The position numbers were made by a program, and so were the translations under genes. From Levilactobacillus parabrevis ATCC 53295 (GTDB taxonomy: Bacteria > Bacillota > Bacilli > Lactobacillales > Lactobacillaceae): a DNA stretch of 64,000 nt. Below, in pieces: positions 1 through 9,127 of this stretch. Position 1 is the first letter of the stretch. Each line of letters starts with the position of its first letter. Where the stretch lies: assembly GCF_001434055.1 (NCBI RefSeq), contig NZ_AZCZ01000004.1:1-64000 (forward strand), written 5' to 3'. Under the pieces are notes generated by a model. The model searched no databases. It saw only the letters and a program-made list of their open reading frames with translations, and was not told the DNA's origin.

Positions 1-31
1 TTCCCTCCGGGCGCATCACTACCAAAGCGGC

Positions 32-61
32 AAGTCCCATCCCTCGTGGATGGGACTTTTT
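32..61 (+). terminator. Rho-independent terminator of a gene left of the window
   Basis: An 11-bp perfect stem (AAGTCCCATCC / GGATGGGACTT) with a five-base loop is followed by a T run. It reads as a terminator on the plus strand. The gene it serves lies outside the window. The stem could also work on the other strand. Confidence 0.65.
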
Positions 62-168
62 GTTACCCCAGGATTAAGTCGCCCCATCACTAGTCAGTAC
101 AGTCAGTGGTGCCCCTGACTAGAGTGCCCGCTGGCTCACCCAAGTTCTCTTCTCAGAAGCGATGCCGC

Positions 169-203
169 AAAAAAAGAGCTTGGTGGCCATTTCCAAGCTC
201 TTC
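169..203 (-). terminator. Terminator of the LytTR / LiaF-like operon
   Basis: The inverted repeat AAGAGCTTGG / CCAAGCTCTT is preceded on the plus strand by an A run, so the minus-strand transcript has a stem followed by U residues. It lies just downstream of the LiaF-like gene. Confidence 0.8.
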
Positions 204-217
204 GTTCGTCACTTAAA

Positions 218-958
218 TTAAATATAGATGATTGTCAGGCCACCCAGCGAGACACGTCCGGTAATGACGACCAGTGGGCCATCTGTTCCTACGGGTTCGC
301 CTGTCGTCTCAATGGCTCCCAGGTTTGCATCCACATCCGTCTTAACGTTCCAGGAAGTTGGCAAGTACAATTGCACCCCACCCAGGTGAGCATCGATGTT
401 AATCGTCGCCCCCTGGTCGCTCAGCGTCACGTCATCAAAGTATAGTTTGGCATCCCCCATGGAGACCTGAACATCCGCCCGTCGAAAATCGACCGACTGC
501 AGGTAACGAATACTACTACTCATGCTGACATTGACCGTGATATCCGGATCGTTCAGCGTTTTCACGTCTTCTTCATAATGATGGGACCAGTCGCCGTGAT
601 GGTGGTGCGACCAATTTCCCTGCGTCTTCCAATTATAGCGGTACCAGCGCTTGGGCCGAATGATCAGTGACAACCCTAGCGACAACAAAACTGCCGCAAT
701 TAGAATTGTCCACGGAGCCAAGGCAACGATCCCCAGCGGCTTAGCAAAAATAATTGCTAGAAAAGCCAACGAGAATACCATCCCCCACACGGCTAGATGC
801 ATCAAGCTCTCAACGAACGCGGCGACCAGGAACACTCCGAGCAGCAACGTCCAGACACCTATGTGCGTGCTAAAGATACCCAACTGACTCGTCACGAGAA
901 CGACTGCCCCGAGTACCAGAAAGACACCCCAGAACCAATTTGCGCGTTTACGCATCAT
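218..958 (-). CDS. LiaF-like membrane protein (cell-envelope stress type)
   Basis: A 246-residue protein. The first ~105 residues hold about four hydrophobic membrane segments. A His-rich linker at about residues 115-128 contains the repeated motif WSHHHHGDWSHH. The C-terminal ~110 residues are a beta-rich repeat domain of the LiaF/DUF2154 type, seen in proteins that answer to cell-wall-active antibiotics. The ribosome site GGAAAAGGGG lies in the end of the upstream LytTR gene and the two genes nearly touch, so they form an operon. By family knowledge, LytTR plus membrane-protein pairs are small regulatory units in lactic acid bacteria. I infer that this protein modulates the LytTR regulator or senses envelope state. 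The His-rich linker could bind metal, which is unproven. Confidence 0.75.
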   Translation of the reverse strand: MMRKRANWFWGVFLVLGAVVLVTSQLGIFSTHIGVWTLLLGVFLVAAFVESLMHLAVWGMVFSLAFLAIIFAKPLGIVALAPWTILIAAVLLSLGLSLIIRPKRWYRYNWKTQGNWSHHHHGDWSHHYEEDVKTLNDPDITVNVSMSSSIRYLQSVDFRRADVQVSMGDAKLYFDDVTLSDQGATINIDAHLGGVQLYLPTSWNVKTDVDANLGAIETTGEPVGTDGPLVVITGRVSLGGLTIIYI

Positions 959-961
959 TCA

Positions 962-1408
962 TTACCCCTTTTCCTCTAATGCACGTTTCAACGCTTGATA
1001 GTAGCGACGAGAAACGTAGAGTTGCTTGTGTGAATTTTGAAATTTAACCAGATTACCCGTAACTGATCGGGTCAGTGAGAAAACCTGCGTGCGATTGAGA
1101 ATGGCCGACTTGGAAACGCGCATAAACTGCGGTGGCAAATCCGCCGCCAATTCATAGAGTCGCTGGCCTGTGGTATACATGGCCGTTGCGGTATGCACCG
1201 CCACCTGATGGTCACTCGCCTCAAAGAACAAGATGTCCGTCAGGTTAACGCGATAGTTCTCACCGTGCCAGCTGAACGTCAACTGCTGCGTCGTATCGGC
1301 CGCGTGAATCGCCGCGACTAGCTGATCGACCGCGGCCGTCCGCGCCGGTACCCGAATAGTGACCTCCGAATCGGATAATTCGGGATCAACCTCCACATGA
1401 ATCTTCAA
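962..1408 (-). CDS. Stand-alone LytTR-domain transcriptional regulator
   Basis: A 148-residue protein with a short N-terminal part (about 1-45) and a LytTR DNA-binding domain over roughly residues 48-145. Recognisable pieces are the DILFFEA, RVSKSAILNR and LYVSRRY segments. It has no receiver domain, so it is not a classical response regulator and is probably controlled by abundance or by its membrane partner. The downstream neighbour, four bases away, is the LiaF-like membrane protein. Two 12-bp direct repeats spaced exactly 21 bp apart sit upstream of the gene, as expected for a LytTR dimer binding its own promoter. Target genes other than its own operon cannot be read from the sequence. 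Confidence 0.85.
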   Translation of the reverse strand: MKIHVEVDPELSDSEVTIRVPARTAAVDQLVAAIHAADTTQQLTFSWHGENYRVNLTDILFFEASDHQVAVHTATAMYTTGQRLYELAADLPPQFMRVSKSAILNRTQVFSLTRSVTGNLVKFQNSHKQLYVSRRYYQALKRALEEKG

Positions 1409-1471
1409 GTCGCCACCCCCTCTCGTCTCTATAAGTTAACCATAGGCTTACCTAAAAATAAATAGGTTAAC

Positions 1472-1504
1472 CGTAAGTGGTCACTTTCTTGGCGTAACCG
1501 GTCA
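1472..1504 (-). promoter_or_regulatory. Direct-repeat operator upstream of the LytTR gene
   Basis: On the minus strand TGACCGGTTACG and TGACCACTTACG begin exactly 21 bp apart (plus positions 1493-1504 and 1472-1483), two helical turns. LytTR proteins bind such phased direct repeats. A weak -10 (TATTTA, 1459-1464) lies just downstream with no good -35, as in activated promoters. Two copies of GTTAACC lie nearer the gene. Confidence 0.55.
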
Positions 1505-1623
1505 TTTTGAGTGATAGAATACGTGACGTTTAGTCAAATTCTGGTATGATAGTTCTAGTCAAATGGTTGTGGGCGTGAATCCAGAGACGCCAAATCAAAG
1601 GTTAAAAGAACGAAGTCATATTG

Positions 1624-1653
1624 TTTGACCTACTTTGACCATAGCGGTACACT
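1624..1653 (+). promoter_or_regulatory. clpP promoter with CtsR operator
   Basis: Positions 1624-1640 read TTTGACC-TAC-TTTGACC, the reverse complement of GGTCAAA-N3-GGTCAAA, the CtsR heptad repeat. Its first half supplies a -35 (TTGACC, 1625-1630). A 17-bp spacer leads to a -10 (TACACT, 1648-1653). CtsR bound here would block polymerase, giving heat-inducible clpP. An upstream extended -10 (TGGTATGAT, near 1542-1550) may be a second promoter. Confidence 0.85.
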
Positions 1654-1716
1654 AACAACATGTTAGCAAAACGCTAGCCATTTCTACGTTAAATTAATAA
1701 GGGAGGCTATCTTGTC

Positions 1717-2313
1717 ATGAATTTAGTACCTACAGTTATTGAACAATCATCCCGTGGCGAACGGGCCTATGATATCTATTCACGACTTTTAAAAGACCGG
1801 ATCATTATGCTTTCCGGCCCAATCGAAGATGACATGGCAAACGCCATCATTGCACAATTGCTCTTCTTGGACGCCCAAGACTCCACCAAGGACATCTCAC
1901 TTTACATCAACTCACCTGGTGGTGTGGTTTCTTCCGGCTTAGCCATTTACGATACCATGAACTTCATCCAATCCGACGTGCAAACGATCACGTTGGGGAT
2001 GGCAGCTTCCATGGCTAGTGTCTTGGCTTCATCCGGGACTAAGGGCAAGCGGTTTGCCTTACCTCACGCCCAAGTCTTGATTCACCAACCATCCGGTGGT
2101 GCTCAAGGTCAACAGACTGAAATTGAGATTGCCGCTCGTGAAATCTTGAAGACGCGTGAATTGATCAACAAGATCTTGGCCGACAACTCTGGTCAACCTG
2201 TTGAACGGGTCAACAAGGATACTGAACGGGACAACTACTTGAGCGCTCAAGAAGCCGTTGATTATGGTTTAATCGACCACATCATGACGAACAGTAGCGA
2301 ACAAAAGAAGTAA
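1717..2313 (+). CDS. clpP: ATP-dependent Clp protease proteolytic subunit
   Basis: A 198-residue serine peptidase that forms the double-heptamer barrel used by ClpC, ClpE and ClpX to degrade unfolded and tagged proteins in the cytoplasm. The catalytic triad is visible as Ser98 in GMAASMAS, His123 in LIHQPSGG and Asp172 in ERDNYLS, the standard ClpP positions. The glycine loop NSPGGVV is intact and the length is normal. The start is supported by AGGGAGG about ten bases upstream. The gene is monocistronic, with a CtsR operator on its promoter and a strong terminator right behind it. Confidence 0.97.
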   Translation: MNLVPTVIEQSSRGERAYDIYSRLLKDRIIMLSGPIEDDMANAIIAQLLFLDAQDSTKDISLYINSPGGVVSSGLAIYDTMNFIQSDVQTITLGMAASMASVLASSGTKGKRFALPHAQVLIHQPSGGAQGQQTEIEIAAREILKTRELINKILADNSGQPVERVNKDTERDNYLSAQEAVDYGLIDHIMTNSSEQKK

Positions 2314-2323
2314 ACGTGTTTCA

Positions 2324-2361
2324 TAATCGCCTAACGACTCCGGTCGGTAGGCGATTTTTTT
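2324..2361 (+). terminator. clpP terminator
   Basis: Stem AATCGCCTA / TAGGCGATT followed by a run of seven T residues on the plus strand, starting 11 bases after the clpP stop codon. Confidence 0.9.
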
Positions 2362-2390
2362 CCAATTAACCGTCGTCTCCACAATACAAC

Positions 2391-2436
2391 AAAAATGGAA
2401 GTAACCGGCATCCATGCCCAGCTACTTCCATTTTAA
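2391..2436 (-). terminator. Terminator of the rapZ-yvcK-whiA operon
   Basis: A 12-bp stem (AAAATGGAAGTA / TACTTCCATTTT), oriented so that the minus-strand transcript ends in U residues. It lies between the convergent ends of clpP and whiA. Confidence 0.8.
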
Positions 2437-2471
2437 TTTGAATTTTTAATTGCACTACTCACAATACCAGA

Positions 2472-3410
2472 TTAGGCCGAAGCCTCTTCGCGTAACTGCT
2501 TAGCGTAGTCGTTGATCTTTCGCAAGCGATGATTGATCCCGGACTTAGAGATTGGCCCACCAGGAACCAGATCGCCCAGTTCCTTCAGACTAACTTCCTT
2601 GTGTGCCAACCGCGTCTCAGCCACTTCACGCAGCTTTACTGGCAACTGACTCAAACCAACCGTGGACTCGATGAACTGGATGTTATCGATCTGCCGTGTT
2701 GAGGCGTTGGCTACCTTGTCCAAGTTAGCATTTTCGCAGTTAACTAGCCGGTTGACGGAGTTCCGCATATCCCGCATGATTCGAATGTCTTCGAATTTTA
2801 GCATGGACGTCGTGGCGCCAATCAGAGACAGGAAGTCTGCGATCTCCTCAGCACTCTTCAAATAGGTGATGTAACCACTCCGCCGCACAATGGTCCGCGC
2901 GTTCAGGTTATAGCGATTCATCATCTCGGCAATCATCTGGTTATGCTCTTCATATAGAGAGTAGATCTCCAAGTGATAACGACTGGTCTCGGGATTGTTG
3001 ACCGAACCCCCAGCCAAGAAAGCGCCACGCAGGTACGACCGCACGGACATGTCGGAATCCAAAATTTCGGCCGGAACCGACTCCAATAGCTGCATACCGT
3101 CAAAGATACCCAAGTCGGACAAGACTTCCGTTACCCCCGTCTTGACCCGGACAATGTACAGATTGTTTTTCTTTAGCTTCATCTTGCGCCGCACGAGCAA
3201 TTCACTTTCCAAATCATAGAACCGCTTAAGTAACTGGTACATCCGCCGGGCGATGGCAGGATTTTCCGTCTGAACGTTCAGTACGAAATGGTGGTTCGCT
3301 AACCCCAAGGCACCGTTCATCCGGATCAACGCAACCAGCTCGGCTTTGGCGTTCTCACGGTGGACCTCAAGGGTCGTTAATTCTTTCTTCACTTCACTGG
3401 CATACGACAT
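2472..3410 (-). CDS. whiA: WhiA, DNA-binding cell-division/sporulation-type regulator
   Basis: A 312-residue WhiA protein. The N-terminal part (about 1-85, [11 protein letters not shown]...) and the middle (about 90-200, with [16 protein letters not shown]) form the homing-endonuclease-like LAGLIDADG fold without catalytic function. The C-terminal part (about 220-305, with [17 protein letters not shown]) is a helix-turn-helix DNA-binding domain. In non-sporulating Firmicutes WhiA binds the chromosome and affects division and chromosome segregation. It is the last gene of the conserved rapZ-yvcK-whiA operon, four bases after yvcK, and is followed by a terminator. Length and start match the family. 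Confidence 0.95.
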   Translation of the reverse strand: MSYASEVKKELTTLEVHRENAKAELVALIRMNGALGLANHHFVLNVQTENPAIARRMYQLLKRFYDLESELLVRRKMKLKKNNLYIVRVKTGVTEVLSDLGIFDGMQLLESVPAEILDSDMSVRSYLRGAFLAGGSVNNPETSRYHLEIYSLYEEHNQMIAEMMNRYNLNARTIVRRSGYITYLKSAEEIADFLSLIGATTSMLKFEDIRIMRDMRNSVNRLVNCENANLDKVANASTRQIDNIQFIESTVGLSQLPVKLREVAETRLAHKEVSLKELGDLVPGGPISKSGINHRLRKINDYAKQLREEASA

Positions 3411-3414
3411 TTCG

Positions 3415-4428
3415 TTAAAGCCTCCGTTTCATCCGATAACGTGGCTGGCCAATCAAGTTCAAGAGTTCATGAACGACCTCTTGCCCGTTGTGAAAAGCCC
3501 CGTTATCGCGTAATTCAAGAAAGTCCGTCGAGATGACCCGGCACCCCTGATCACGGAGTCCCTGGAAATCATGACGCACCGGCTGAGACATTTCATCCCA
3601 GCGCTGATAGTCAATGTACTGGTCAGGCACCTTGCGTGTGTTGACCAGTACGGTATCAATAAAGTTTTCGTTTAAGTGTTGATTCAAAACACGAACATGG
3701 TCAGCATCGGTAAAGTTCTCGGTTTCACCCTTCTGCGTCATGATATTGCAGATGTAGACGACTTCCGCTGGACTTTCCTTCACGGCTTTGCCCACACTTT
3801 CAATCATCAGGTTAGGGAGGATACTGGTAAACAGACTCCCAGGGCCCAACACAATCTGGTCGGCATCCATGATGGCGTCAATCACCTGCTGAACCGCATG
3901 CGGTTGATCGTGGTGATCACTGGTTTCCACCCACACCCGTTTGATTAGCTTGTGCGCCGCGGTGATCTCAGACTCCCCACTCAGCGTACTGCCATCGGCG
4001 AACTGCGCGTGCAATTCCAAGGGTTCGTTTGCGGCCGGATAGATGTGGCCGTTGACCCGCATCAGTTGGGAAAGCTCTTGGACAGCATCAAAAATACCGC
4101 CCCGCATTTCCGACAAGGCGGCAATGATTAGGTTTCCAATGGCATGGCCGGCAAAGAAATCATCAGTCGTTTCAAATCGGTATTGAAATAGTTCCTTATA
4201 AATGTTGGGAATCTCGGCAAGCGCCACCATGACGTTTCGAATATCTCCAGGCGGCACCACGTTCACGTAATGCCGAATGATGCCTGAAGAACCGCCGTCA
4301 TCGGCAACCGTAACCACCGCGGTAATATCAACATCGCGGTCGCGCAGGTTGCTTAGGATGACTGGCAAACCAGTCCCCCCGCCAATGACCACAATCTTGG
4401 GCCGGCGGGTACGCAATGGATCTCTCAT
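3415..4428 (-). CDS. yvcK: YvcK/CofD-like gluconeogenesis factor
   Basis: A 337-residue protein of the CofD/YvcK family. The N-terminal glycine-rich nucleotide-binding loop [10 protein letters not shown] lies at about residues 16-25, and the acidic VADDGGSSG motif follows at about 41-49. In Bacillus, YvcK binds UDP-sugars and is needed for growth on gluconeogenic carbon sources and for cell-wall homeostasis. The gene overlaps the end of rapZ by four bases (ATGA), showing translational coupling, and whiA follows closely. A role in carbon-to-wall signalling is inferred from the family. Confidence 0.93.
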   Translation of the reverse strand: MRDPLRTRRPKIVVIGGGTGLPVILSNLRDRDVDITAVVTVADDGGSSGIIRHYVNVVPPGDIRNVMVALAEIPNIYKELFQYRFETTDDFFAGHAIGNLIIAALSEMRGGIFDAVQELSQLMRVNGHIYPAANEPLELHAQFADGSTLSGESEITAAHKLIKRVWVETSDHHDQPHAVQQVIDAIMDADQIVLGPGSLFTSILPNLMIESVGKAVKESPAEVVYICNIMTQKGETENFTDADHVRVLNQHLNENFIDTVLVNTRKVPDQYIDYQRWDEMSQPVRHDFQGLRDQGCRVISTDFLELRDNGAFHNGQEVVHELLNLIGQPRYRMKRRL

Positions 4429-5309
4429 GATCGGTTAGCGGACTCCTTTCGCTTCTCAATGTCGCGATGGGTCATGTGAACTGGATACGTGTTTCCCAGC
4501 TCCCGACCAATACGCGTTGCCAAGGCAACGGAACGATGTTGACCGCCCGTACACCCTATCGCAATGGTAAGGTTAGCCTTACCTTCCTTTTTGTAGCCCG
4601 GCACGATGGTCGTGAGGAGCTTGATAAATTGTTCGTAGAATTCCTCGGTTTGTGGTTGCGCCATGACGTAATCGTAAACTTCCTGGTCCTTCCCCGTTAA
4701 ATTCCGCAACGCCGGAATGTAGTACGGATTGGGTAGGAACCGGACGTCCATGACGATATCGGCATCGATGGGCAACCCATACTTAAAGCCAAACGACATG
4801 ACCTCGATGTGAAAGACCTGTGCGGATTCGGTCTCGTAGTTATGGAAGATTTCTTCCCGCAACTTACGCGGACTCAGCGACGTCGTGTCAATAACGAGCT
4901 GGGCCGCCTGTCGAATTGGTGACAGCAGGCGCCGTTCACGCTGAATGCCCTCCATAACCCGACCATTTCTAGCCAGTGGATGGGAACGCCGGGTCTCCTT
5001 GTAACGGGAAACCAGCTCTTCATCGGACGCGTCCAGGAATAAGACCTGTGCGTTCATCGTACCGTGGACCGCCACATCGTTCAACATATTGACGATTTCA
5101 TCGTAAAATGCCCGGGACCGTAAATCGATAACCAAGGCAATCTTCGAAAGCTTGCCAGATTCACGGACCAAATCCCAAAACTTGGGGAGTAACGAAGGCG
5201 GCATATTATCAATACAGAAATACCCCAAATCTTCAAAGCTCTGCATGGCGACGGTCTTCCCGGCACCACTCATCCCAGTTATGATGACTAAATGGATTTC
5301 ATTTGTCAT
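4425..5309 (-). CDS. rapZ: RapZ/YvcJ nucleotide-binding protein
   Basis: A 294-residue P-loop protein. Walker A is GMSGAGKT at residues 12-19, and the typical YFCIDNMPP follows at about 30-38. The C-terminal domain carries [10 protein letters not shown] near residue 252, which binds the amino-sugar signal or RNA in E. coli RapZ. In Gram-positive bacteria (YvcJ) it binds GTP and ATP and influences competence and wall precursor metabolism; the RNase-adapter role is not shown there. It is the first gene of the operon, with AGGAG about eight bases before ATG, and its stop overlaps the yvcK start. Confidence 0.93.
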   Translation of the reverse strand: MTNEIHLVIITGMSGAGKTVAMQSFEDLGYFCIDNMPPSLLPKFWDLVRESGKLSKIALVIDLRSRAFYDEIVNMLNDVAVHGTMNAQVLFLDASDEELVSRYKETRRSHPLARNGRVMEGIQRERRLLSPIRQAAQLVIDTTSLSPRKLREEIFHNYETESAQVFHIEVMSFGFKYGLPIDADIVMDVRFLPNPYYIPALRNLTGKDQEVYDYVMAQPQTEEFYEQFIKLLTTIVPGYKKEGKANLTIAIGCTGGQHRSVALATRIGRELGNTYPVHMTHRDIEKRKESANRS

Positions 5310-5346
5310 GGCTCTCCTCCAGCTTCTTTTAAAAACGTCTTTAAGC

Positions 5347-5355
5347 AGTATAACA
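5347..5355 (-). promoter_or_regulatory. Extended -10 promoter of rapZ-yvcK-whiA
   Basis: On the minus strand TGTTATACT is a TGN-extended -10 (TATACT, 5347-5352) about 40 bases before rapZ. No good -35 is seen, which extended -10 promoters can tolerate. Confidence 0.45.
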
Positions 5356-5490
5356 CACCGGGCGTGTCTTTTCCTAACAATTCCCTTAAATTCCGAAAAA
5401 GAGTGCCTAAACTGCGGTTAACTTTGCGCAATTAACAGTCCCAACCGCAAAATAGTCGCGTTAAACTTTCGGCTTTTATCAGCAGTCTCC

Positions 5491-5533
5491 AAAAAAGCAG
5501 CCGTCTTAACCTGAATTGGCCAAGACGACTGCT
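5491..5533 (-). terminator. Terminator of the DUF308 gene
   Basis: Stem AGCAGTCGTCTTGGCC / GGTTAAGACGGCTGCT (minus strand, with G-U pairs) followed by six U residues, 25 bases past the stop codon. Confidence 0.88.
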
Positions 5534-5558
5534 CTACGTTCAATTTAAGCGTGATAGT

Positions 5559-6101
5559 TTAACGGCTACGCGCGATGGAGATCCAGATGGCATTGACCCC
5601 AAAGATGGCGAAGAAAATGGCGATCAGCCCGTTCAGTGACAAGGCCGCTACGACGGGGTGAACGAATAACATGATCCCCACAACCAGAGCCAACACGTCA
5701 AAGATGATTGACAACCAGAAGTAAACGCCACCGAAGCTTCGCAGATGACTGGCAACCAGTAAACGTTCTAACGAATCAACAATAAACCACAGTGCGAATA
5801 GGTACCCCAGTGTCACGATGGCACTGTTCATATCGAAGAAGAAAACCACCGCAATTAGAATATCCAAGATTCCTAAAACTAACGCAAAGTTGGCCCGCAA
5901 ACCGGTTGCCTCGTGCAGCTTACTGTAACCCGCAATCGTTGTCATCCCACTCAGCAGCGCCATAATGGCAAAGATGATGGCTAGACCAGTTAAACCTATT
6001 TTAGGTGAGCGAAAAAGTCCAAACGCAGCAACTAGGAATAAAATGCCGAGAACAAATTCGCTCCAGTCAAAGCCCCAACGGGTACGATTCAAATTAAACA
6101 T
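5559..6101 (-). CDS. HdeD-like DUF308 membrane protein
   Basis: A 180-residue integral membrane protein with about six hydrophobic segments after a short N terminus (MFNLNRTRWGFDW). The pattern of paired helices matches the HdeD/DUF308 family, whose E. coli member is linked to acid resistance. The frame stays open farther upstream, but this ATG is chosen because GAGGAG lies about eight bases before it. The gene is a single unit between the rapZ promoter region and uvrA, with its own terminator. The function in this organism is unknown; acid or envelope stress is only a family-based guess. Confidence 0.8.
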   Translation of the reverse strand: MFNLNRTRWGFDWSEFVLGILFLVAAFGLFRSPKIGLTGLAIIFAIMALLSGMTTIAGYSKLHEATGLRANFALVLGILDILIAVVFFFDMNSAIVTLGYLFALWFIVDSLERLLVASHLRSFGGVYFWLSIIFDVLALVVGIMLFVHPVVAALSLNGLIAIFFAIFGVNAIWISIARSR

Positions 6102-6190
6102 TGTCTGTATCTCCTCACAACTTCGGTCAGGTGTTGACCGGTTTCCAACTATTGTACTGGTTTTCGGCAAGGTAAACAAGTTCACTTAAC

Positions 6191-6234
6191 TAAAATAGGC
6201 GTTGAAACCGCCACGTGGCAGTCTCAACGCCCTA
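6191..6234 (-). terminator. uvrBA operon terminator
   Basis: A 17-bp stem with two G-U pairs, GGCGTTGA...GCCAC / GTGGC...TCAACGCC, followed on the minus strand by TATTTTAG, about 25 bases past the uvrA stop. Confidence 0.75.
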
Positions 6235-6256
6235 ATTTACAATTTGTTAACACTGA

Positions 6257-9106
6257 TTAAGCATCCGCTTCCGTCCGTGCCTTATCCCGTTCCAAAACGG
6301 GCTTCAGGTACTGACCGGTATAACTATTCTTCACTTCAGCCAACTCTTCGGGGGTCCCGGTAGCCACAACGTTTCCGCCGGCTTCTCCCCCCTCAGGACC
6401 AAGGTCAATCAAGTGGTCCGCCGTCTTGATCACATCGAGATTATGTTCAATAACCAAAACCGTGTTTCCTTTATCTACCAGGCGATGCAGCACCGTCAAT
6501 AACCGTTTGATATCGTCAGTGTGCAACCCAGTAGTCGGTTCATCCAGAATGTAGAAGTTCTTCCCGTTCTGCTGCTTGTGCAGTTCGGAAGCTAACTTCA
6601 TCCGCTGCGCTTCCCCACCAGATAAGGTCGTCGCAGGTTGGCCCAATTTTACGTAGCCCAATCCCACGTCCTGAATCGTCTGGAGCTTACGCGTAATCTT
6701 AGGAATGGCTTCGAAGAACTTCAGGGCTTCACTAACCGTCATGTCCAACACGTCGGCAATATTCTTCCCCTTGTATTCAACTTCCAGCGTTTCCGAGTTG
6801 TACCGCGTCCCGTGGCAGACTTCACACGGCACGTAGACGTCGGGCAAGAAGTTCATTTCGATCTTTAAGATACCATCCCCATGACAAGCCTCACAACGAC
6901 CACCCTTAGTGTTAAAGCTAAAGCGGCCCTTCTGATACCCTCTGAGCTTGGCATCGTTGGTCTGTGCGAACAGCGTCCGAACGTCGTCAAAGACTCCGGT
7001 ATAAGTGGCTGGGTTGCTCCGTGGTGTTCGGCCAATCGGACTTTGGTCAATATCGACCAGTCGTTCGATGTTCTTCACGCCAGCAATACTCTTGTATTTC
7101 CCAGGCTTTTCAGAATTACGATTCAACTTCTGCGCCAACGCTCGCTTTAAAATCGTGTTTACCAGCGTCGACTTCCCGGAACCAGAGACCCCGGTCACGA
7201 CGACAAATTCACCCAGCGGAAAATCAACTGTGATGTCCTTCAGGTTATTCTCGGCGGCCCCGGTCACGCGGATAGTCTTTCCGTTACCGGTCCGACGTTC
7301 CAATGGCACGGGAATGTAGCGTTTGCCCGCTAGATACTGACCCGTCAAAGACTTTCGGGAACGCATGACCTGCTTAGGTGTTCCGGCGGCCATCACGTGG
7401 CCCCCATTTTCACCGGCACCCGGACCAATGTCCACGATGTAGTCGGCAGCGCGCATGGTGTCCTCATCATGCTCCACCACAATCAGGGTGTTCCCGAGAT
7501 CACGCATTTGTTTCAATGAGGCAATCAACCGGTCGTTATCCCGCTGATGCAACCCGATTGAGGGTTCATCTAAGATGTAGAGCACACCCGACAAGTTAGA
7601 GCCAATCTGCGTGGCCAACCGAATCCGTTGGGCCTCCCCACCGGACAGGGTGCGGGCGGACCGACTCAATGTCAGGTAGTCCAGACCCACGTTCCGTAAG
7701 AAGGTCAACCGATCCCGAATTTCCTTCAAGATTGGTTGGGCGATCACTTGGTTCTGTTCGCCAAAGGTCAGATCCTTGAAGAAGGCCAGTTCCTTATCAA
7801 CTGGCAAGTCAGATACGGCACCAATGTGTTGGTGATTGATCTGCACACTGAGGGCCTGCCGGTTCAACCGGTAGCCGTGACACGTCTGGCAGGTCAATTC
7901 AGCCATGTACTTACGCATGACGTCGCGCGTAAAGTCACTATTCGTTTCCTTGTAACGACGATCTACGTTAGGCACAACCCCTTCAAAGGCCACGTCGACG
8001 TCCCGAACCCCGCCAAAGTCATTCTCATAGTGGAAATGGAATTCTTTCCCATCAGATCCGTAAAGCACGAGCTGTTGATCGGCCTTCGATAGATCCTTGA
8101 ACGGGGTATCCAAATCCACACCAAAGGCGTCACAAGCCTGTTCCAGCAAAGCTGGGTAGTATTGCGAACTGATTGGATTCCAAGGTGCTAAAGCCCCTTC
8201 ACGCAACGTCTTCGTCTTGTCAGGCACGACAAGATCCAAGTCAACTTCCAGCTTGACGCCTAACCCATCACAGTCCGGGCAGGCCCCGAATGGTGCGTTA
8301 AAGGAGAACAACCGGGGTTCCAGCTCGCCCACTGTAAACCCACAGACGGGACAAGCGTAGTGTTCGGAAAAGATCAGAGGATCCCTACCGATCACATCAG
8401 CGATCGCATAGCCCCCACTCAACCGCAGTGCAGCTTCAAAAGAATCAAACAGTCGGGAACGAATGCCCGCCTTGACCACGATTCGGTCGATGACAATTGC
8501 AATATCATGATTCTGATTTTTATTTAATTCGGGTACATCGTCCAGATCCATGATGTCCCCGTCGACTCTGACGCGCACGAAGCCTTCACGCCGAATCTTT
8601 TCAAAGATTTTCTTGTGTTGGCCCTTCTTAGCCCGCACGATGGGCGACAGGACCTGGAGCTTCGTCCGTTCAGGAAGATCCAGCACCTGACCGACCATCT
8701 GTTCAACACTTTGGCTAGTGATCTTCGTGCCATCATTCGGACAGATGGGGGTCCCGACCCGCGCCCATAACAGCCGCAAGTAGTCATTGATTTCAGTAAC
8801 GGTTCCCACCGTTGAACGGGGGTTCTTCGAGGTGGTCTTCTGATCGATTGAAATAGCTGGACTGAGCCCGTCGATGGAATCCACGTCAGGCTTGTCCATT
8901 TGTCCTAAGAACTGACGCGCATACGACGACAGGCTTTCCACGTAGCGGCGCTGACCTTCAGCGTACAACGTGTCAAAGGCCAGGGAACTTTTCCCCGAGC
9001 CGGACAAGCCACTGATAACGACCAGTTTATTCTTCGGAATAGTGACGTCGATGTCCTTTAAGTTATGCGCTCTGGCACCATGAATCACGATTTTATCGTT
9101 TAACAC
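6257..9106 (-). CDS. uvrA: Excinuclease ABC subunit A
   Basis: A 949-residue damage-recognition ATPase of nucleotide excision repair. It forms UvrA2B complexes that load UvrB on lesions. Two ABC ATPase modules are present: Walker [10 protein letters not shown] near residue 32 and GVSGSGKST near 640, each with an LSGGEAQR signature. Zinc-binding cysteine pairs are seen as CPVC...CPDC in the first half and CEAC...CEVC in the second. Length is typical. It follows uvrB by 21 bases, so uvrB-uvrA is an operon, and a terminator follows. Confidence 0.98.
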   Translation of the reverse strand: MLNDKIVIHGARAHNLKDIDVTIPKNKLVVISGLSGSGKSSLAFDTLYAEGQRRYVESLSSYARQFLGQMDKPDVDSIDGLSPAISIDQKTTSKNPRSTVGTVTEINDYLRLLWARVGTPICPNDGTKITSQSVEQMVGQVLDLPERTKLQVLSPIVRAKKGQHKKIFEKIRREGFVRVRVDGDIMDLDDVPELNKNQNHDIAIVIDRIVVKAGIRSRLFDSFEAALRLSGGYAIADVIGRDPLIFSEHYACPVCGFTVGELEPRLFSFNAPFGACPDCDGLGVKLEVDLDLVVPDKTKTLREGALAPWNPISSQYYPALLEQACDAFGVDLDTPFKDLSKADQQLVLYGSDGKEFHFHYENDFGGVRDVDVAFEGVVPNVDRRYKETNSDFTRDVMRKYMAELTCQTCHGYRLNRQALSVQINHQHIGAVSDLPVDKELAFFKDLTFGEQNQVIAQPILKEIRDRLTFLRNVGLDYLTLSRSARTLSGGEAQRIRLATQIGSNLSGVLYILDEPSIGLHQRDNDRLIASLKQMRDLGNTLIVVEHDEDTMRAADYIVDIGPGAGENGGHVMAAGTPKQVMRSRKSLTGQYLAGKRYIPVPLERRTGNGKTIRVTGAAENNLKDITVDFPLGEFVVVTGVSGSGKSTLVNTILKRALAQKLNRNSEKPGKYKSIAGVKNIERLVDIDQSPIGRTPRSNPATYTGVFDDVRTLFAQTNDAKLRGYQKGRFSFNTKGGRCEACHGDGILKIEMNFLPDVYVPCEVCHGTRYNSETLEVEYKGKNIADVLDMTVSEALKFFEAIPKITRKLQTIQDVGLGYVKLGQPATTLSGGEAQRMKLASELHKQQNGKNFYILDEPTTGLHTDDIKRLLTVLHRLVDKGNTVLVIEHNLDVIKTADHLIDLGPEGGEAGGNVVATGTPEELAEVKNSYTGQYLKPVLERDKARTEADA

Positions 9107-9127
9107 TTAACATTCTCCTTACTCGAC

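Noticed and set aside
90-150. Inverted repeat CTAGTCAG / CTGACTAG followed by CCCGCTGGCTCACC, resembling the 3' end of the structured repeats
   Set aside because: Match is short and the rest of the element is not visible; kept out of the feature list.
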